Shown one piece after another: positions 37,001 through 44,199 of a DNA stretch of 64,000 bases; the first letter of the stretch is position 1, and each line of letters starts with the position of its first letter. Location: positions 5,518,001 to 5,582,000 of the forward strand of contig NZ_AP022612.1 in NCBI RefSeq assembly GCF_010729895.1, in the 5' to 3' direction. The position numbers and the translations under genes were made by a program. The notes under the pieces are model-generated. The model made no database searches, was not told where the DNA came from, and was given only the letters and a program-made list of their open reading frames with translations. Origin of the DNA: Mycolicibacterium confluentis. Lineage in GTDB: Bacteria > Actinomycetota > Actinomycetes > Mycobacteriales > Mycobacteriaceae.

Positions 37001-38127
37001 CGGTCTGGGTGATCGCGGGCCTGCTCGGAATGGCCACCGGTGTGCGCATCGGCTGGGCTCTGGTCAACAAGCAGTCGTTGGTCAGTACGGCCATGATCGT
37101 GGCCCTCGGCAGTCTCGCCGTCGTCGCAGCCCTCAACTGGGCGCCGCTGACGCTCCTGATCGACACCTGGCTGCGCTGGCCCAACGTCGCGGTGGGCATC
37201 AGCCAGATCGCCCTGATCGCCTGCGCCGCGGGCAGCTGCGTCATGATCACCAGTGTCGCCTCACACCGCAGTCCTGTGACAGTCCGCCGAATTGCCTTTG
37301 TGCAGTACAGCTTTGCGGCTGCGGTGGCGGTCGTGACGGCGACGCTGTTCTTCGCCGGCGGCCAACAGGAGGAGATGGCTCCGGCCGAATACCTGACCCG
37401 CAACATGGGCTCGTCCAACCTGGCGCTGCCGTGGTTGGTGCCGCTTCTCTATGTGATGTTTGCGCTGACGCTGGTGGCGTGGGCAGGCGTTCGGCATTCC
37501 AACAGCAGCCGTCGCGGCCGCGCGCTGTTCGTCTTCACCCTCGGCATCGTCCTGATCCTGCTGGCGGCGGCGTTCTTCTTGATCCGCGCCGTCAGCGACG
37601 CCGGGTTGATCGGCGTCGGCAGCGCGGTGGTGCTGCTGGGCTGCGCCATGGCCGTCGTCGGCGCGGGCTCACTGCTGCCCACGGTGGAGGACTGGTTCAG
37701 CGGTCGACGCGAACTGTCGCTCATTCAGCCGCTGCTGACCGAACTCGAGCGCCGTCAGCCTGACATCGGAATCGGTGTGCGACCGCGCGGTCCGATGGTC
37801 TTCCGGGTCGCAGAACGGCTTTCACTGATTTCGGACGCGCTGTTCCTGGAGGCCACGGCGGCGCTGCGGCGGCAGGTGCCCGACGGCGACGAACGCCCAG
37901 CCGAGAACATCGACGGCTACGCGGCGACCCGCGGAAACTGGGAGGTGCCCGACGTGACCCCCGTGGAACAGGCGCGCGCGATTGCCGAGTGGATTCACAC
38001 CGGGCGCCACGGGGGCGGCCACGCCCGGTTCCCCGGGCCCGTGTGGCTGCGTCAACCCGAGAGTTATTCGGACCGAGAGTGGATCATCGAGATCGCCCGC
38101 CAGTACCGGAATCTGTCGGTGGTCTGA
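36997..38127 (+). CDS. Multi-pass membrane protein (MAB_1171c/DUF6545-type) paired with the peptidase
   Basis: A 376-residue protein from TTG 36997, which overlaps the peptidase stop (TTGA) and has GGGGAGG at 36983-36989. About seven hydrophobic helices occupy residues 1-230, followed by a soluble C-terminal domain (LIQPLLTELERRQPDIGIGVRPRG, then DGDERPAENIDGY and a WEVPDVTP segment). Family members are usually next to ImmA/IrrE and XRE genes in actinobacteria. It may sense an envelope signal and control the peptidase; this is inference. Confidence 0.75.
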   Translation: MTVWVIAGLLGMATGVRIGWALVNKQSLVSTAMIVALGSLAVVAALNWAPLTLLIDTWLRWPNVAVGISQIALIACAAGSCVMITSVASHRSPVTVRRIAFVQYSFAAAVAVVTATLFFAGGQQEEMAPAEYLTRNMGSSNLALPWLVPLLYVMFALTLVAWAGVRHSNSSRRGRALFVFTLGIVLILLAAAFFLIRAVSDAGLIGVGSAVVLLGCAMAVVGAGSLLPTVEDWFSGRRELSLIQPLLTELERRQPDIGIGVRPRGPMVFRVAERLSLISDALFLEATAALRRQVPDGDERPAENIDGYAATRGNWEVPDVTPVEQARAIAEWIHTGRHGGGHARFPGPVWLRQPESYSDREWIIEIARQYRNLSVV

Positions 38128-38142
38128 CGGGGCCCGAAAGGC

Positions 38143-38538
38143 CTAGTCCAGGTGTTCCTTGCGCCGAAGCTCTTCGGCCTTCTGCACAAGATCCTGCTGG
38201 GACTCGGCCGACAACCCGACGGTGCGGGCGGCCACGCGACGGACACCCTCATCGCGCATGTTGGCCAGCCAGGTGAGTTCCTTGTCGAGCTTCTCGTAGT
38301 ACTCGTCGTCGGTGAAGTACGCGGGCTTGATCCGGAAGAAGTTGGCCAGTGCGGCCATGGTGGCCGACGACGGGTTGGTCCGATTGCCGGACCGCAGTTG
38401 GGACAGGTAGGGGGCGGACATGGTGACGCCCTCAGACTTCAGCGCTGCGATCACCTCGGCCGACGTATGCGGCCCGCGTCCCGGCGGGTACACCGTGTCG
38501 AACAGGCGATTCAATCGCGCAGCGAACGTTGTACTCAT
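38143..38538 (-). CDS. espR: EspR, nucleoid-associated regulator of ESX-1/espACD
   Basis: A 131-residue XRE-fold protein beginning MSTTFAARLNRLFDTVYPPG, essentially the EspR sequence. It has an N-terminal helix-turn-helix (SAPYLSQLRSGNRTNPS recognition region) and a C-terminal dimerisation helix bundle. In M. tuberculosis EspR binds many loci, bridges distant DNA sites and activates espACD. The start at 38538 is the fifth codon after an ORF-opening ATG and gives the family length. It is convergent with the membrane protein gene, 15 bases apart. Confidence 0.93.
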   Translation of the reverse strand: MSTTFAARLNRLFDTVYPPGRGPHTSAEVIAALKSEGVTMSAPYLSQLRSGNRTNPSSATMAALANFFRIKPAYFTDDEYYEKLDKELTWLANMRDEGVRRVAARTVGLSAESQQDLVQKAEELRRKEHLD

Positions 38539-38591
38539 CCTTTTGACCTCCACATACCGCGCCGCACCCCGACTGTTTCGTCTATTTGCTG

Positions 38592-38659
38592 ATCATCGTA
38601 GCGACTGATGCGCTGTTAACCAAGTGCAAACGAGGGGAAAATTGACGGCTCAACCAAGT
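38592..38659 (-). promoter_or_regulatory. espR promoter and candidate autoregulatory repeats
   Basis: Minus-strand TTAACA (38619-38614), a 16-base spacer and GATGAT (38597-38592) fit SigA. ACTTGGTT occurs twice on the minus strand, at 38625-38618 overlapping the -35 and at 38659-38652, 34 bases apart. Such spaced copies suit a dimer-of-dimers such as EspR, which is reported to be autoregulated. The binding identity is inferred. Confidence 0.45.
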
Positions 38660-38760
38660 TCTTGCATGAAATGACACTTACGCTGCGACTTCTGCCACAT
38701 TTTCAGCGCTACGCGCGGTGTGCAGCAGGGGAAATGGGTTCATGCGGGGGCTTAGCTTCC

Positions 38761-38785
38761 TCGGCGCCGATGGTCGCGCGACCAT
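38761..38785. repeat. Two abutting perfect palindromes in the espR upstream region
   Basis: TCGGCGCCGA (38761-38770) and ATGGTCGCGCGACCAT (38770-38785) share one base. They sit 220 bases upstream of espR in a 600-base stretch (38539-39141) without a supported gene. Candidate binding sites of unknown factor. Confidence 0.45.
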
Positions 38786-39141
38786 ATTTATGTCATGACT
38801 TCTGTCTGCGGGCAACCGCTGCAGATATCGGCCCTCTTTCGAAGGTTCTTTGCTGTTGCGTTGACCAGTTCATCTCCCCCAGTCCGCGGAGCACCTGGCG
38901 CCGCCGGTCCATGGGCCGAGGCTGGTCGCGGTCCAGCGACATAGAAAGTGGCAGTGGGGGGACGCATCTGCGACTCGCCTGCTGATCCGCCGGCCCCGCC
39001 GCAGGACTTACCGAGGGATCCATCGGAGGATCAGCAGACATCCCTTGAGGACCTTACTGTGGGACTGACAGTCGGCGCATCTCAGACGTCGTCAGCCCTG
39101 CCGCGGTCGCACGGAGGTGGCGCTGTCTCAGGTGGGGTGGC

Positions 39142-39675
39142 TCAAGCGGCGAGAAGCATCGCGAGGATCGCGGTGTCCGGGTGGCTTATCGGATCGATTC
39201 CGACCCGGCTGACCATTGAGGTGACCGTGCCGTCGGACTCCGCCTCCACCCACGCGGCCCGATGTTCAAGGCCCAGATGGGGCAGTCCAGGCAGCAGGAC
39301 GCAGCCCGACGCCGCCCCGGAGCACTCGGGTAACGACGGCATGGTTTCCGACGGCGGGTGCAGCATCAGCAGTGCCGGTGGTTGACGAGCGGCGAAATGG
39401 CCGGGCGGGATGGCGGATTCACCGACCACGGTCCCCTCGGCGAGTACCAGGCCGACGGTGTCGGGCTGGGGGGAGTCGGGAAGCTCTTCACGGACGCCGA
39501 AAATCGTTGTCGTCGATAACAATCCGGGCAGTGATGCGACGCGCACCGCGGCCATCAGCAGCTGGGCCCATTCCTTCGTCGAGTCGGGCCACCGCCCGGA
39601 CACCACGAAACCCTTCAGAGCACCACGGGAATGGAAGGGGGCGAGCCCGATCGCTCGCCCGGAGCCGGTGTCCAT
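39142..39675 (-). CDS. Conserved mycobacterial protein, Rv3847-like
   Basis: A 177-residue product from ATG 39675 (MDTGSGRAIGLAPF), equal in length to Rv3847. It is soluble and Pro/Ala-rich, with no membrane segment. Conserved-looking blocks are FVVSGRWPDSTKEWAQLL and LEHRAAWVEAESDGTVTSM. No function is known to me. The frame is open further upstream to 39768, but the longer N-terminus is not family-like. Confidence 0.8.
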   Translation of the reverse strand: MDTGSGRAIGLAPFHSRGALKGFVVSGRWPDSTKEWAQLLMAAVRVASLPGLLSTTTIFGVREELPDSPQPDTVGLVLAEGTVVGESAIPPGHFAARQPPALLMLHPPSETMPSLPECSGAASGCVLLPGLPHLGLEHRAAWVEAESDGTVTSMVSRVGIDPISHPDTAILAMLLAA

Positions 39676-39785
39676 CTCTGCCTCCGCGCAACTCAAGACT
39701 GACTGCATGGCGCGACACGACTGTGGGTCGGTGCGCTCAGGATGAGGCACACAGGCGTTGGCAGGCAAGAGGACCCGAGTGCTAA

Positions 39786-39819
39786 TCGGGGCGCCGTGCC
39801 ATCAGGCACGGCGCCCCGA
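39786..39819 (-). terminator. Strong sodN terminator hairpin
   Basis: TCGGGGCGCCGTGCC (39786-39800) and GGCACGGCGCCCCGA (39805-39819) form a perfect 15-bp stem with an ATCA loop, 21 bases after the sodN stop on the minus strand. It isolates sodN from the Rv3847-like gene. Confidence 0.8.
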
Positions 39820-39839
39820 GGAGGGTGTGAGGGGTCAGC

Positions 39840-40262
39840 TCAGGCAGGCGGGTAGACGCCCATCTGCTTGCCCTTGTCGGTCTGCCAGAAGATGTCGGCG
39901 ATCTCGTCGATCGTCTTGAGCAGCTTCTCGGCCACGGCCACGTCCAGCGACTTCTTGACATCGCCTGCGCCGTGGACGCCGTCCCAGAACAGCTGGTGCA
40001 GGTTCGGGAACTGCTCGAAGTGGTCTTTGGCGAAGAAGTCGGCCCACAGCACCATCAGGTGATGCTTGACCTCTTCGGCCTGGCGCTCCTTGATGATGAT
40101 GGCCCGAGTCTTGAAGTGCTCGTCATCCGAGTCGTGGTACTTCTGCAGGGTCTTGAGGCAGGACAGCGCTTCGATCTTGGCCTGCGCAGGGTCGTAGACA
40201 CCGCAGTACAGGTCGCAGTGTGCGTGGGCGGGGGTCGCATTGGAAAAAAGTCGATGCAGCAT
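39840..40262 (-). CDS. sodN: Nickel superoxide dismutase
   Basis: Dismutates superoxide using Ni bound by the extreme N-terminus. The 140-residue precursor has a 14-residue leader ending THAHA-like (TPAHA), cut before His to expose HCDLYCGVYDPAQAK. His1, Cys2 and Cys6 are the Ni ligands and Tyr9 is kept, but position 5 is Tyr instead of the usual cis-Pro. The four-helix remainder (FKTRAIIIKERQAEEVKHH, NLHQLFWDG) fits the family. M. tuberculosis has iron-type sodA at this locus. It is divergent from its protease sodX, with only 22 bases between the starts. Confidence 0.93.
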   Translation of the reverse strand: MLHRLFSNATPAHAHCDLYCGVYDPAQAKIEALSCLKTLQKYHDSDDEHFKTRAIIIKERQAEEVKHHLMVLWADFFAKDHFEQFPNLHQLFWDGVHGAGDVKKSLDVAVAEKLLKTIDEIADIFWQTDKGKQMGVYPPA

Positions 40263-40268
40263 AGGTCC

Positions 40269-40278
40269 AACCTACACT
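40269..40278. promoter_or_regulatory. Overlapping divergent -10 elements, sodN/sodX
   Basis: In the 22-base gap, minus-strand TAGGTT (40274-40269) lies 6 bases before the sodN ATG and plus-strand TACACT (40273-40278) lies 6 bases before the sodX GTG. Neither gene has room for a ribosome site, so both messages would be leaderless, with initiation in the two directions mutually exclusive. No good -35 was found. Confidence 0.5.
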
Positions 40279-40284
40279 TTCGGC

Positions 40285-40623
40285 GTGCCGCGAAATCGAT
40301 CAACCCGGGCCTGGCCAATGCGCAGATTCGTGGTGGTCGAGGACTCGATGCGACCGACGTTGCGCCCGGGTGACGGACTGTTGGCGATCCGGTGGGGCCG
40401 GGTGAAACCGGGGCAGTTACGGGTGTTCCCGGACCCGACGTCGTCGTCGCGATGGCTGATCAAGCGAGCGGGCGAAGTACAGGGGACTGGGGGAGGGGCG
40501 ACCTTCGAGGCGCGGTCGGACAATCCGGACGCGCCGGGAGTCGTCGACTCGCGACGGTTCGGTTGGGTGCCGGCCGCGGGTACTTACCGGGTGGTGTGGA
40601 CAGTCCGCGCCGGGAGCGGCTGA
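40285..40623 (+). CDS. sodX: SodX, S26-family protease for Ni-SOD maturation
   Basis: A small signal-peptidase-like enzyme of 112 residues (GTG 40285; ATG 40318 is an alternative) that removes the SodN leader. Catalytic Ser is in EDSMRPTLRPGD and Lys in WLIKRAGE, followed by the S26 box SDNPDAPGVVDSRRFGWVP. It has no transmembrane anchor, as usual for SodX. It is convergent with a small membrane protein gene. Confidence 0.92.
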   Translation: MPRNRSTRAWPMRRFVVVEDSMRPTLRPGDGLLAIRWGRVKPGQLRVFPDPTSSSRWLIKRAGEVQGTGGGATFEARSDNPDAPGVVDSRRFGWVPAAGTYRVVWTVRAGSG

Positions 40624-40646
40624 ATCAGCGAGCGGGACGCGACAGG

Positions 40647-40796
40647 TCAGAAGAGGACGATGAGCGCGAGCACGCCCATCAGCACCAGTGCGACGACGCC
40701 GGCGCGCAGCAGTGCCAGAACGTACGACCTGTTACATGTCGACGAGGACCAGTGCGAGGATTGGGCCGACTGCGGCCCGAGAGGTTGAGTCGTCAT
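40647..40796 (-). CDS. Small single-pass membrane protein
   Basis: A 49-residue product from ATG 40796: a polar Ser-rich N-terminus (MTTQPLGPQSAQSSHWSSS) and one C-terminal helix (LLRAGVVALVLMGVLALIVLF) that ends the protein. An ATG at 40856 would add 20 residues. No family is recognised. The frame and composition look genuine but the gene is short. Confidence 0.5.
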   Translation of the reverse strand: MTTQPLGPQSAQSSHWSSSTCNRSYVLALLRAGVVALVLMGVLALIVLF

Positions 40797-40983
40797 CGGC
40801 TGGTCCTGACCTGCATGTTCAAAATCCTGCCCCCAAGTGAGATGCGTCACAGACATTCTCTTGTGACGGCGATCATAACCCCTCCTGTATCCAGGCAGAA
40901 ATTGGGCCAAAACAGTTAGCCAGTCAACCAATTTCGCTCGCTGGCCCGGGGGATTGTTGATGGTTGCGACGCCGAGAACAGGG

Positions 40984-41081
40984 TTATCCACAATTTGTCG
41001 TCCGCTGACGGCATAACGCCAGGAAAGGTGCAGTCGACACCTAGGAACATCTGTGGATAAGGCTGTGGAAACTGTGGATAG
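40984..41081 (+). other. Cluster of DnaA-box-like 9-mers
   Basis: TTATCCACA at 40984-40992; TGTGGATAA at 41052-41060; a degenerate TGTGGAAAC at 41064; TGTGGATAG at 41073-41081. The last three share one orientation at 12- and 9-base spacing, the first is opposed. The region is intergenic between the small membrane gene and the rhodanese gene. It is not oriC: no dnaA, dnaN or rpmH is near. Confidence 0.5.
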
Positions 41082-41155
41082 GTGCGCACTTGCTGCGCGG
41101 CGGAATCACCCGGACCGGCAGCGCCTGCGCCGGACGACATGACAGGATCGCAGTC

Positions 41156-41497
41156 ATGGACGACTCGGCCGTACCGCAGATCCAGATCGACGGCTTGCCC
41201 ACGGTGTTCGGCGACGACGCCGTGCTGCTCGACGTCCGCGAGGACGACGAGTGGCAGCGCGGGCATGCCCCCGACGCTCAGCACATCCCGATGGGTGACG
41301 TTCCGGCGAGGATGGCCGAGATCGACGCCGAGAAACAGCTCTACGTCATCTGCCATGCCGGCGGACGGTCGCAGCGCGTGGCGCAGTACCTGCAGCGCAA
41401 CGGCTATGAGCCCGTCAACGTCGACGGCGGGATGCTGGCCTGGTCGCAGTCCGGTCGCGCCGTGGTGACCGATTCCGGCGCGGCGGGCACCGTCTGA
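41156..41497 (+). CDS. Rhodanese-domain protein
   Basis: Single-domain sulfurtransferase of 113 residues from ATG 41156. The active-site Cys lies in the loop CHAGGRSQR, and the family motifs LLDVREDDEWQRGHAPDAQHIPMGD and VNVDGGMLAW are present. Cytosolic; likely handles persulfide sulfur, substrate unknown. Confidence 0.92.
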   Translation: MDDSAVPQIQIDGLPTVFGDDAVLLDVREDDEWQRGHAPDAQHIPMGDVPARMAEIDAEKQLYVICHAGGRSQRVAQYLQRNGYEPVNVDGGMLAWSQSGRAVVTDSGAAGTV

Positions 41498-41535
41498 ACG
41501 CCCGGTCACGCAAGCCCCGTCGTTAGGCTGGTGCG

Positions 41536-42624
41536 GTGATCCAGGTCTGTGCGTCGTGTGGCACGCGTTGGAACGTGCGCGACAAGCAGCGCGCGTGGTG
41601 CCCCCGTTGTCAGGGGTCGTTGCTTCCGCCCAGCGCGGAGACCGCTGCTGCACCTGCCCCGCACCCGGGGTGGAACCGGCCCGCGCCGGGTCAGCCGCCC
41701 ACCGCCGCTGCGCCGTCGAGGAATGGTCAGCTCCCCCCGGGTTTCCGCTGGATCGCGGTGCGCCCAGGCTCGCCACCCGCCCCGAAGCCCCGCCGACGCC
41801 CGCTGGGGCCGCCGCCGCGATATGACGTCATCCCGCGCTGGAGCCTGCAGGACGCGGTTCCCCTCGACGTCGACTCCGTGGCGCCGCCGCCCAGCGGTCC
41901 CCCCGCGGTTGTGGTCGACCGGGTGCTGAGGATCACCGCCGTCCTGCTGGGTGTGGCCGCCGGCGTGTACCTGCTGCGCTACATCCTGTTGGTGATCAAC
42001 AGGTCCGTGCTGCTCAACTCCGTGCTGGCGGCGACGGCCGTGCTGCTGGGCCTGATCATCAGCGTCGCGGCCCTGGCCGCCGTGATCACCTGCTGGGTGG
42101 TGATGGCGCGGTGGCTCATCGCGCGACGGGCCGCGGTCTTCGCGCACCAGGGCACCGCAGATCCGCGCCCGACGTCGGCGCTGTGGTTCGGGTGCGTGGT
42201 GCCGCTGGTGAATCTGTTCTGGGCGCCGGTCTATGTCATCGAGACCGCGACCGCTGAGGGCCACTACACGCGGATGCGCAAACCGATCCTCGTCTGGTGG
42301 GTGCTGTGGGGGCTCAGCGCGCTGGTCGCGACGTTCTCGGTCGCGACACTGTTCAGCTATCGCTGGTTCGGTGTGAGCGTCAACCACTCGGCGCAGGCCG
42401 TCGCGGACAACACCATCGCCATGATCTGCGGGTATCTGATCGCGATGGCCGCGGTGCTGGCCACCACGCGGGTCTGGCGCGGGTTCGAGGCCAAGCCCGT
42501 CGAGCGTTCCGCGCACCGCTGGGTGGTGGTCGCCGCCGAGGGCGCAGCGCCTGAGACCGCGACGCCGACCGACACCGAAGTCGCGCCACCGGTTGAGACA
42601 AGCGGACGCGAACCGGCAGCATAG
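41536..42624 (+). CDS. DUF4328 membrane protein with N-terminal zinc ribbon (Rv3843c-like)
   Basis: A 362-residue protein from GTG 41536. A zinc ribbon (C5-x2-C8 and C22-x2-C25) is followed by a Pro-rich linker (about 35-115) and then about six membrane helices (about 130-320), including the DUF4328 pattern ALWFGCVVPLVNLFWAPVYV. The tail is acidic/Pro-rich. Function unknown; glpQ1 begins 4 bases after its stop. Confidence 0.82.
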   Translation: MIQVCASCGTRWNVRDKQRAWCPRCQGSLLPPSAETAAAPAPHPGWNRPAPGQPPTAAAPSRNGQLPPGFRWIAVRPGSPPAPKPRRRPLGPPPRYDVIPRWSLQDAVPLDVDSVAPPPSGPPAVVVDRVLRITAVLLGVAAGVYLLRYILLVINRSVLLNSVLAATAVLLGLIISVAALAAVITCWVVMARWLIARRAAVFAHQGTADPRPTSALWFGCVVPLVNLFWAPVYVIETATAEGHYTRMRKPILVWWVLWGLSALVATFSVATLFSYRWFGVSVNHSAQAVADNTIAMICGYLIAMAAVLATTRVWRGFEAKPVERSAHRWVVVAAEGAAPETATPTDTEVAPPVETSGREPAA

Positions 42625-42628
42625 GACC

Positions 42629-43453
42629 ATGGACTCGGCGGGGGAAGTGTTGGACGGGCACCCGTTCGTCGTCGCCCATCGGGGCGCCTCGGCCGACCGG
42701 CCCGAGCACACTCTCGCCGCCTATGAGTTGGCCCTCCGGGAGGGTGCCGACGGCGTCGAGTGCGACGTCAGGCTCACCCGCGACGGTCACCTGGTGTGCG
42801 TGCACGACCGCCGGATCGACCGCACCGCCAACGGGACTGGCCTGGTCAGCGAACTCACCCTGAACGAGCTTCGGCAGTACGACTACGGGAAGTGGCACGG
42901 CAGCTGGCGGGCCGACGGCACCCACGGCGACACCGGACTGCTCACGCTGGAGAAGCTCGTCGAGCTGGTGCTGGACTTCCGCCGCCCAGTGAAGCTGTTC
43001 ATCGAGACCAAGCATCCGGTGCGCTACGGCGCGCTGGTCGAGAACAAGGTGCTGGCCCTGCTGCACCGGTTCGGCATCGCCGCGCCGCCGTCGGCGGATC
43101 TGTCGCGCGCCGTGGTGATGTCATTCAGCGCCGCGGCGGTGTGGCGGATCCGGCGCGCCGCCCCGCTGCTGCCGACTGTGCTGCTGGGGGAGACGTCGCG
43201 ATATCTCGCAGGCAGCGCCGCGACAACCGTCGGAGCCACGGCCGTCGGTCCGTCGATCACCACGCTGCGGGACCACCCGGAACTCGTGGACCGCGCCGCG
43301 GCCCAGGGGCGGGCACTGTACTGCTGGACCGTCGACCACTACGAGGACGTGCAGTTCTGCCGCGAGCAGGGCGTGGCGTGGTTGGCCACCAACCACCCAG
43401 GGCGCACCAAGGACTGGCTGCAGAACGGTCTGACCGAAGCCGGCCGGGACTAG
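42629..43453 (+). CDS. glpQ1: Glycerophosphodiester phosphodiesterase
   Basis: A GDPD-fold enzyme of 274 residues from ATG 42629, the same length as GlpQ1 (Rv3842c). Catalytic/metal residues: VAHRGASADRPEHT (HRG, E), GVECDVRLTRDG (E, D) and VHDRRIDRT (H). It hydrolyses glycerophosphodiesters to glycerol 3-phosphate and an alcohol. No signal peptide, so probably cytosolic. Its stop is 1 base from the convergent bfrB stop. Confidence 0.93.
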   Translation: MDSAGEVLDGHPFVVAHRGASADRPEHTLAAYELALREGADGVECDVRLTRDGHLVCVHDRRIDRTANGTGLVSELTLNELRQYDYGKWHGSWRADGTHGDTGLLTLEKLVELVLDFRRPVKLFIETKHPVRYGALVENKVLALLHRFGIAAPPSADLSRAVVMSFSAAAVWRIRRAAPLLPTVLLGETSRYLAGSAATTVGATAVGPSITTLRDHPELVDRAAAQGRALYCWTVDHYEDVQFCREQGVAWLATNHPGRTKDWLQNGLTEAGRD

Positions 43454-43454
43454 A

Positions 43455-44000
43455 TCAGAGGCTGCCGCCGGCAGCGGCAGGCGCCGTCGGGTCAGTGGCG
43501 CCTGCGGTGAATTCCCGCGCGACGAAGTTCTCCAGGTCGAACAGGTTGTCTCCGGCGCGCTCGGCGACGCGCAGCAGGGTGGTCATCGAGGCCACCTCTT
43601 CGACCTGCTCCTTGAGGAACCACTGCATGAACTGTTCGCCCAGGTAATCGTGCTCGTCACGGGCCGCGGCGGCCAGCGCGACGATCTGATCGGTGACGGT
43701 GCGCTCGAGGTCGAGAGCCAGCGCGATCGCCTCGCGGGGCGACGCGAACTCGTTGCGGACCGCGTCGACGCCGGGGATCTCGACCTCGACATCGCGGTCC
43801 AGCAGATGACGAACCAGCATCATGGCGTGGTTGCGCTCCTCGACGGACTGCTTGTAGAAGTGCCCCGCGAGTTGGGGCAGGTCGGCACCGTCGAAGTGGA
43901 CGGCGATGGCGATGTATTGCTGCGACGCCGTGAACTCTTCGCGGATCTGGTCGAGGAGAAGTCCGTGAAACTTGGTGTTGGTGGCGTCGGCGTGGTTCAT
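43455..44000 (-). CDS. bfrB: BfrB, iron-storage ferritin
   Basis: A 181-residue ferritin, identical in length to M. tuberculosis BfrB. Ferroxidase ligands are visible in IREEFTASQQY, SVEERNHAMML and WFLKEQVEE; there is no haem-binding Met of the true bacterioferritin type, as in BfrB. The C-terminal tail (TAGATDPTAPAAAGGSL) is the extension typical of this protein. Start ATG 44000. The upstream IdeR-like boxes predict activation by iron. Confidence 0.95.
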   Translation of the reverse strand: MNHADATNTKFHGLLLDQIREEFTASQQYIAIAVHFDGADLPQLAGHFYKQSVEERNHAMMLVRHLLDRDVEVEIPGVDAVRNEFASPREAIALALDLERTVTDQIVALAAAARDEHDYLGEQFMQWFLKEQVEEVASMTTLLRVAERAGDNLFDLENFVAREFTAGATDPTAPAAAGGSL

Positions 44001-44007
44001 GATCTCC

Positions 44008-44036
44008 AAAATAGTGCAGGTCAGGGGACTTGTCAT
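44008..44036 (-). promoter_or_regulatory. bfrB promoter
   Basis: Minus-strand ATGACA (44036-44031, 5/6), a 17-base spacer and TATTTT (44013-44008, 4/6). The transcription start would be only a few bases before the ATG, so the message may be nearly leaderless. Confidence 0.6.
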
Positions 44037-44037
44037 C

Positions 44038-44076
44038 GAAGGTGAGGCTTACTTCGGACAGTCTTGCCTAACTTGA
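44038..44076 (-). promoter_or_regulatory. Tandem IdeR-like iron boxes for bfrB
   Basis: Two 19-base sites, 44038-44056 and 44058-44076, each match the IdeR consensus TTAGGTTAGGCTAACCTAA at 12 of 19 positions by hand count, with cores AGGCTTAC and TTAGGC. They adjoin the upstream side of the -35, where an activator would sit. IdeR-Fe activates bfrB from tandem upstream boxes in M. tuberculosis. Confidence 0.6.
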
Positions 44077-44125
44077 CTGACTCCAGATTGGGGTCAGCGG
44101 AGGGTGTCGACGGTAGTTAGCTGGC

Positions 44126-44188
44126 TCACAGTGACACGCTGCCGCCGGCGACCGCAGGCGCTGTCGGGTCGGCCGGGCTCGCGGCATT
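44126..44188 (-). pseudogene. 3'-end remnant of a duplicated bfrB
   Basis: The minus strand ends in the codons for ADPTAPAVAGGSVSL-stop, nearly the BfrB C-terminus (TDPTAPAAAGGSL). At DNA level 29 of 33 bases match between 44138-44170 and 43461-43493. Nothing upstream resembles ferritin, so only the tail of a former tandem copy seems to survive. It lies upstream of bfrB on the same strand. Confidence 0.55.
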
Positions 44189-44199
44189 GAGGTACGGAA

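Noticed and set aside
40984..41081. Chromosomal origin oriC
   Set aside because: The DnaA-like boxes are few and of the E. coli type, and dnaA, dnaN and rpmH are not adjacent.
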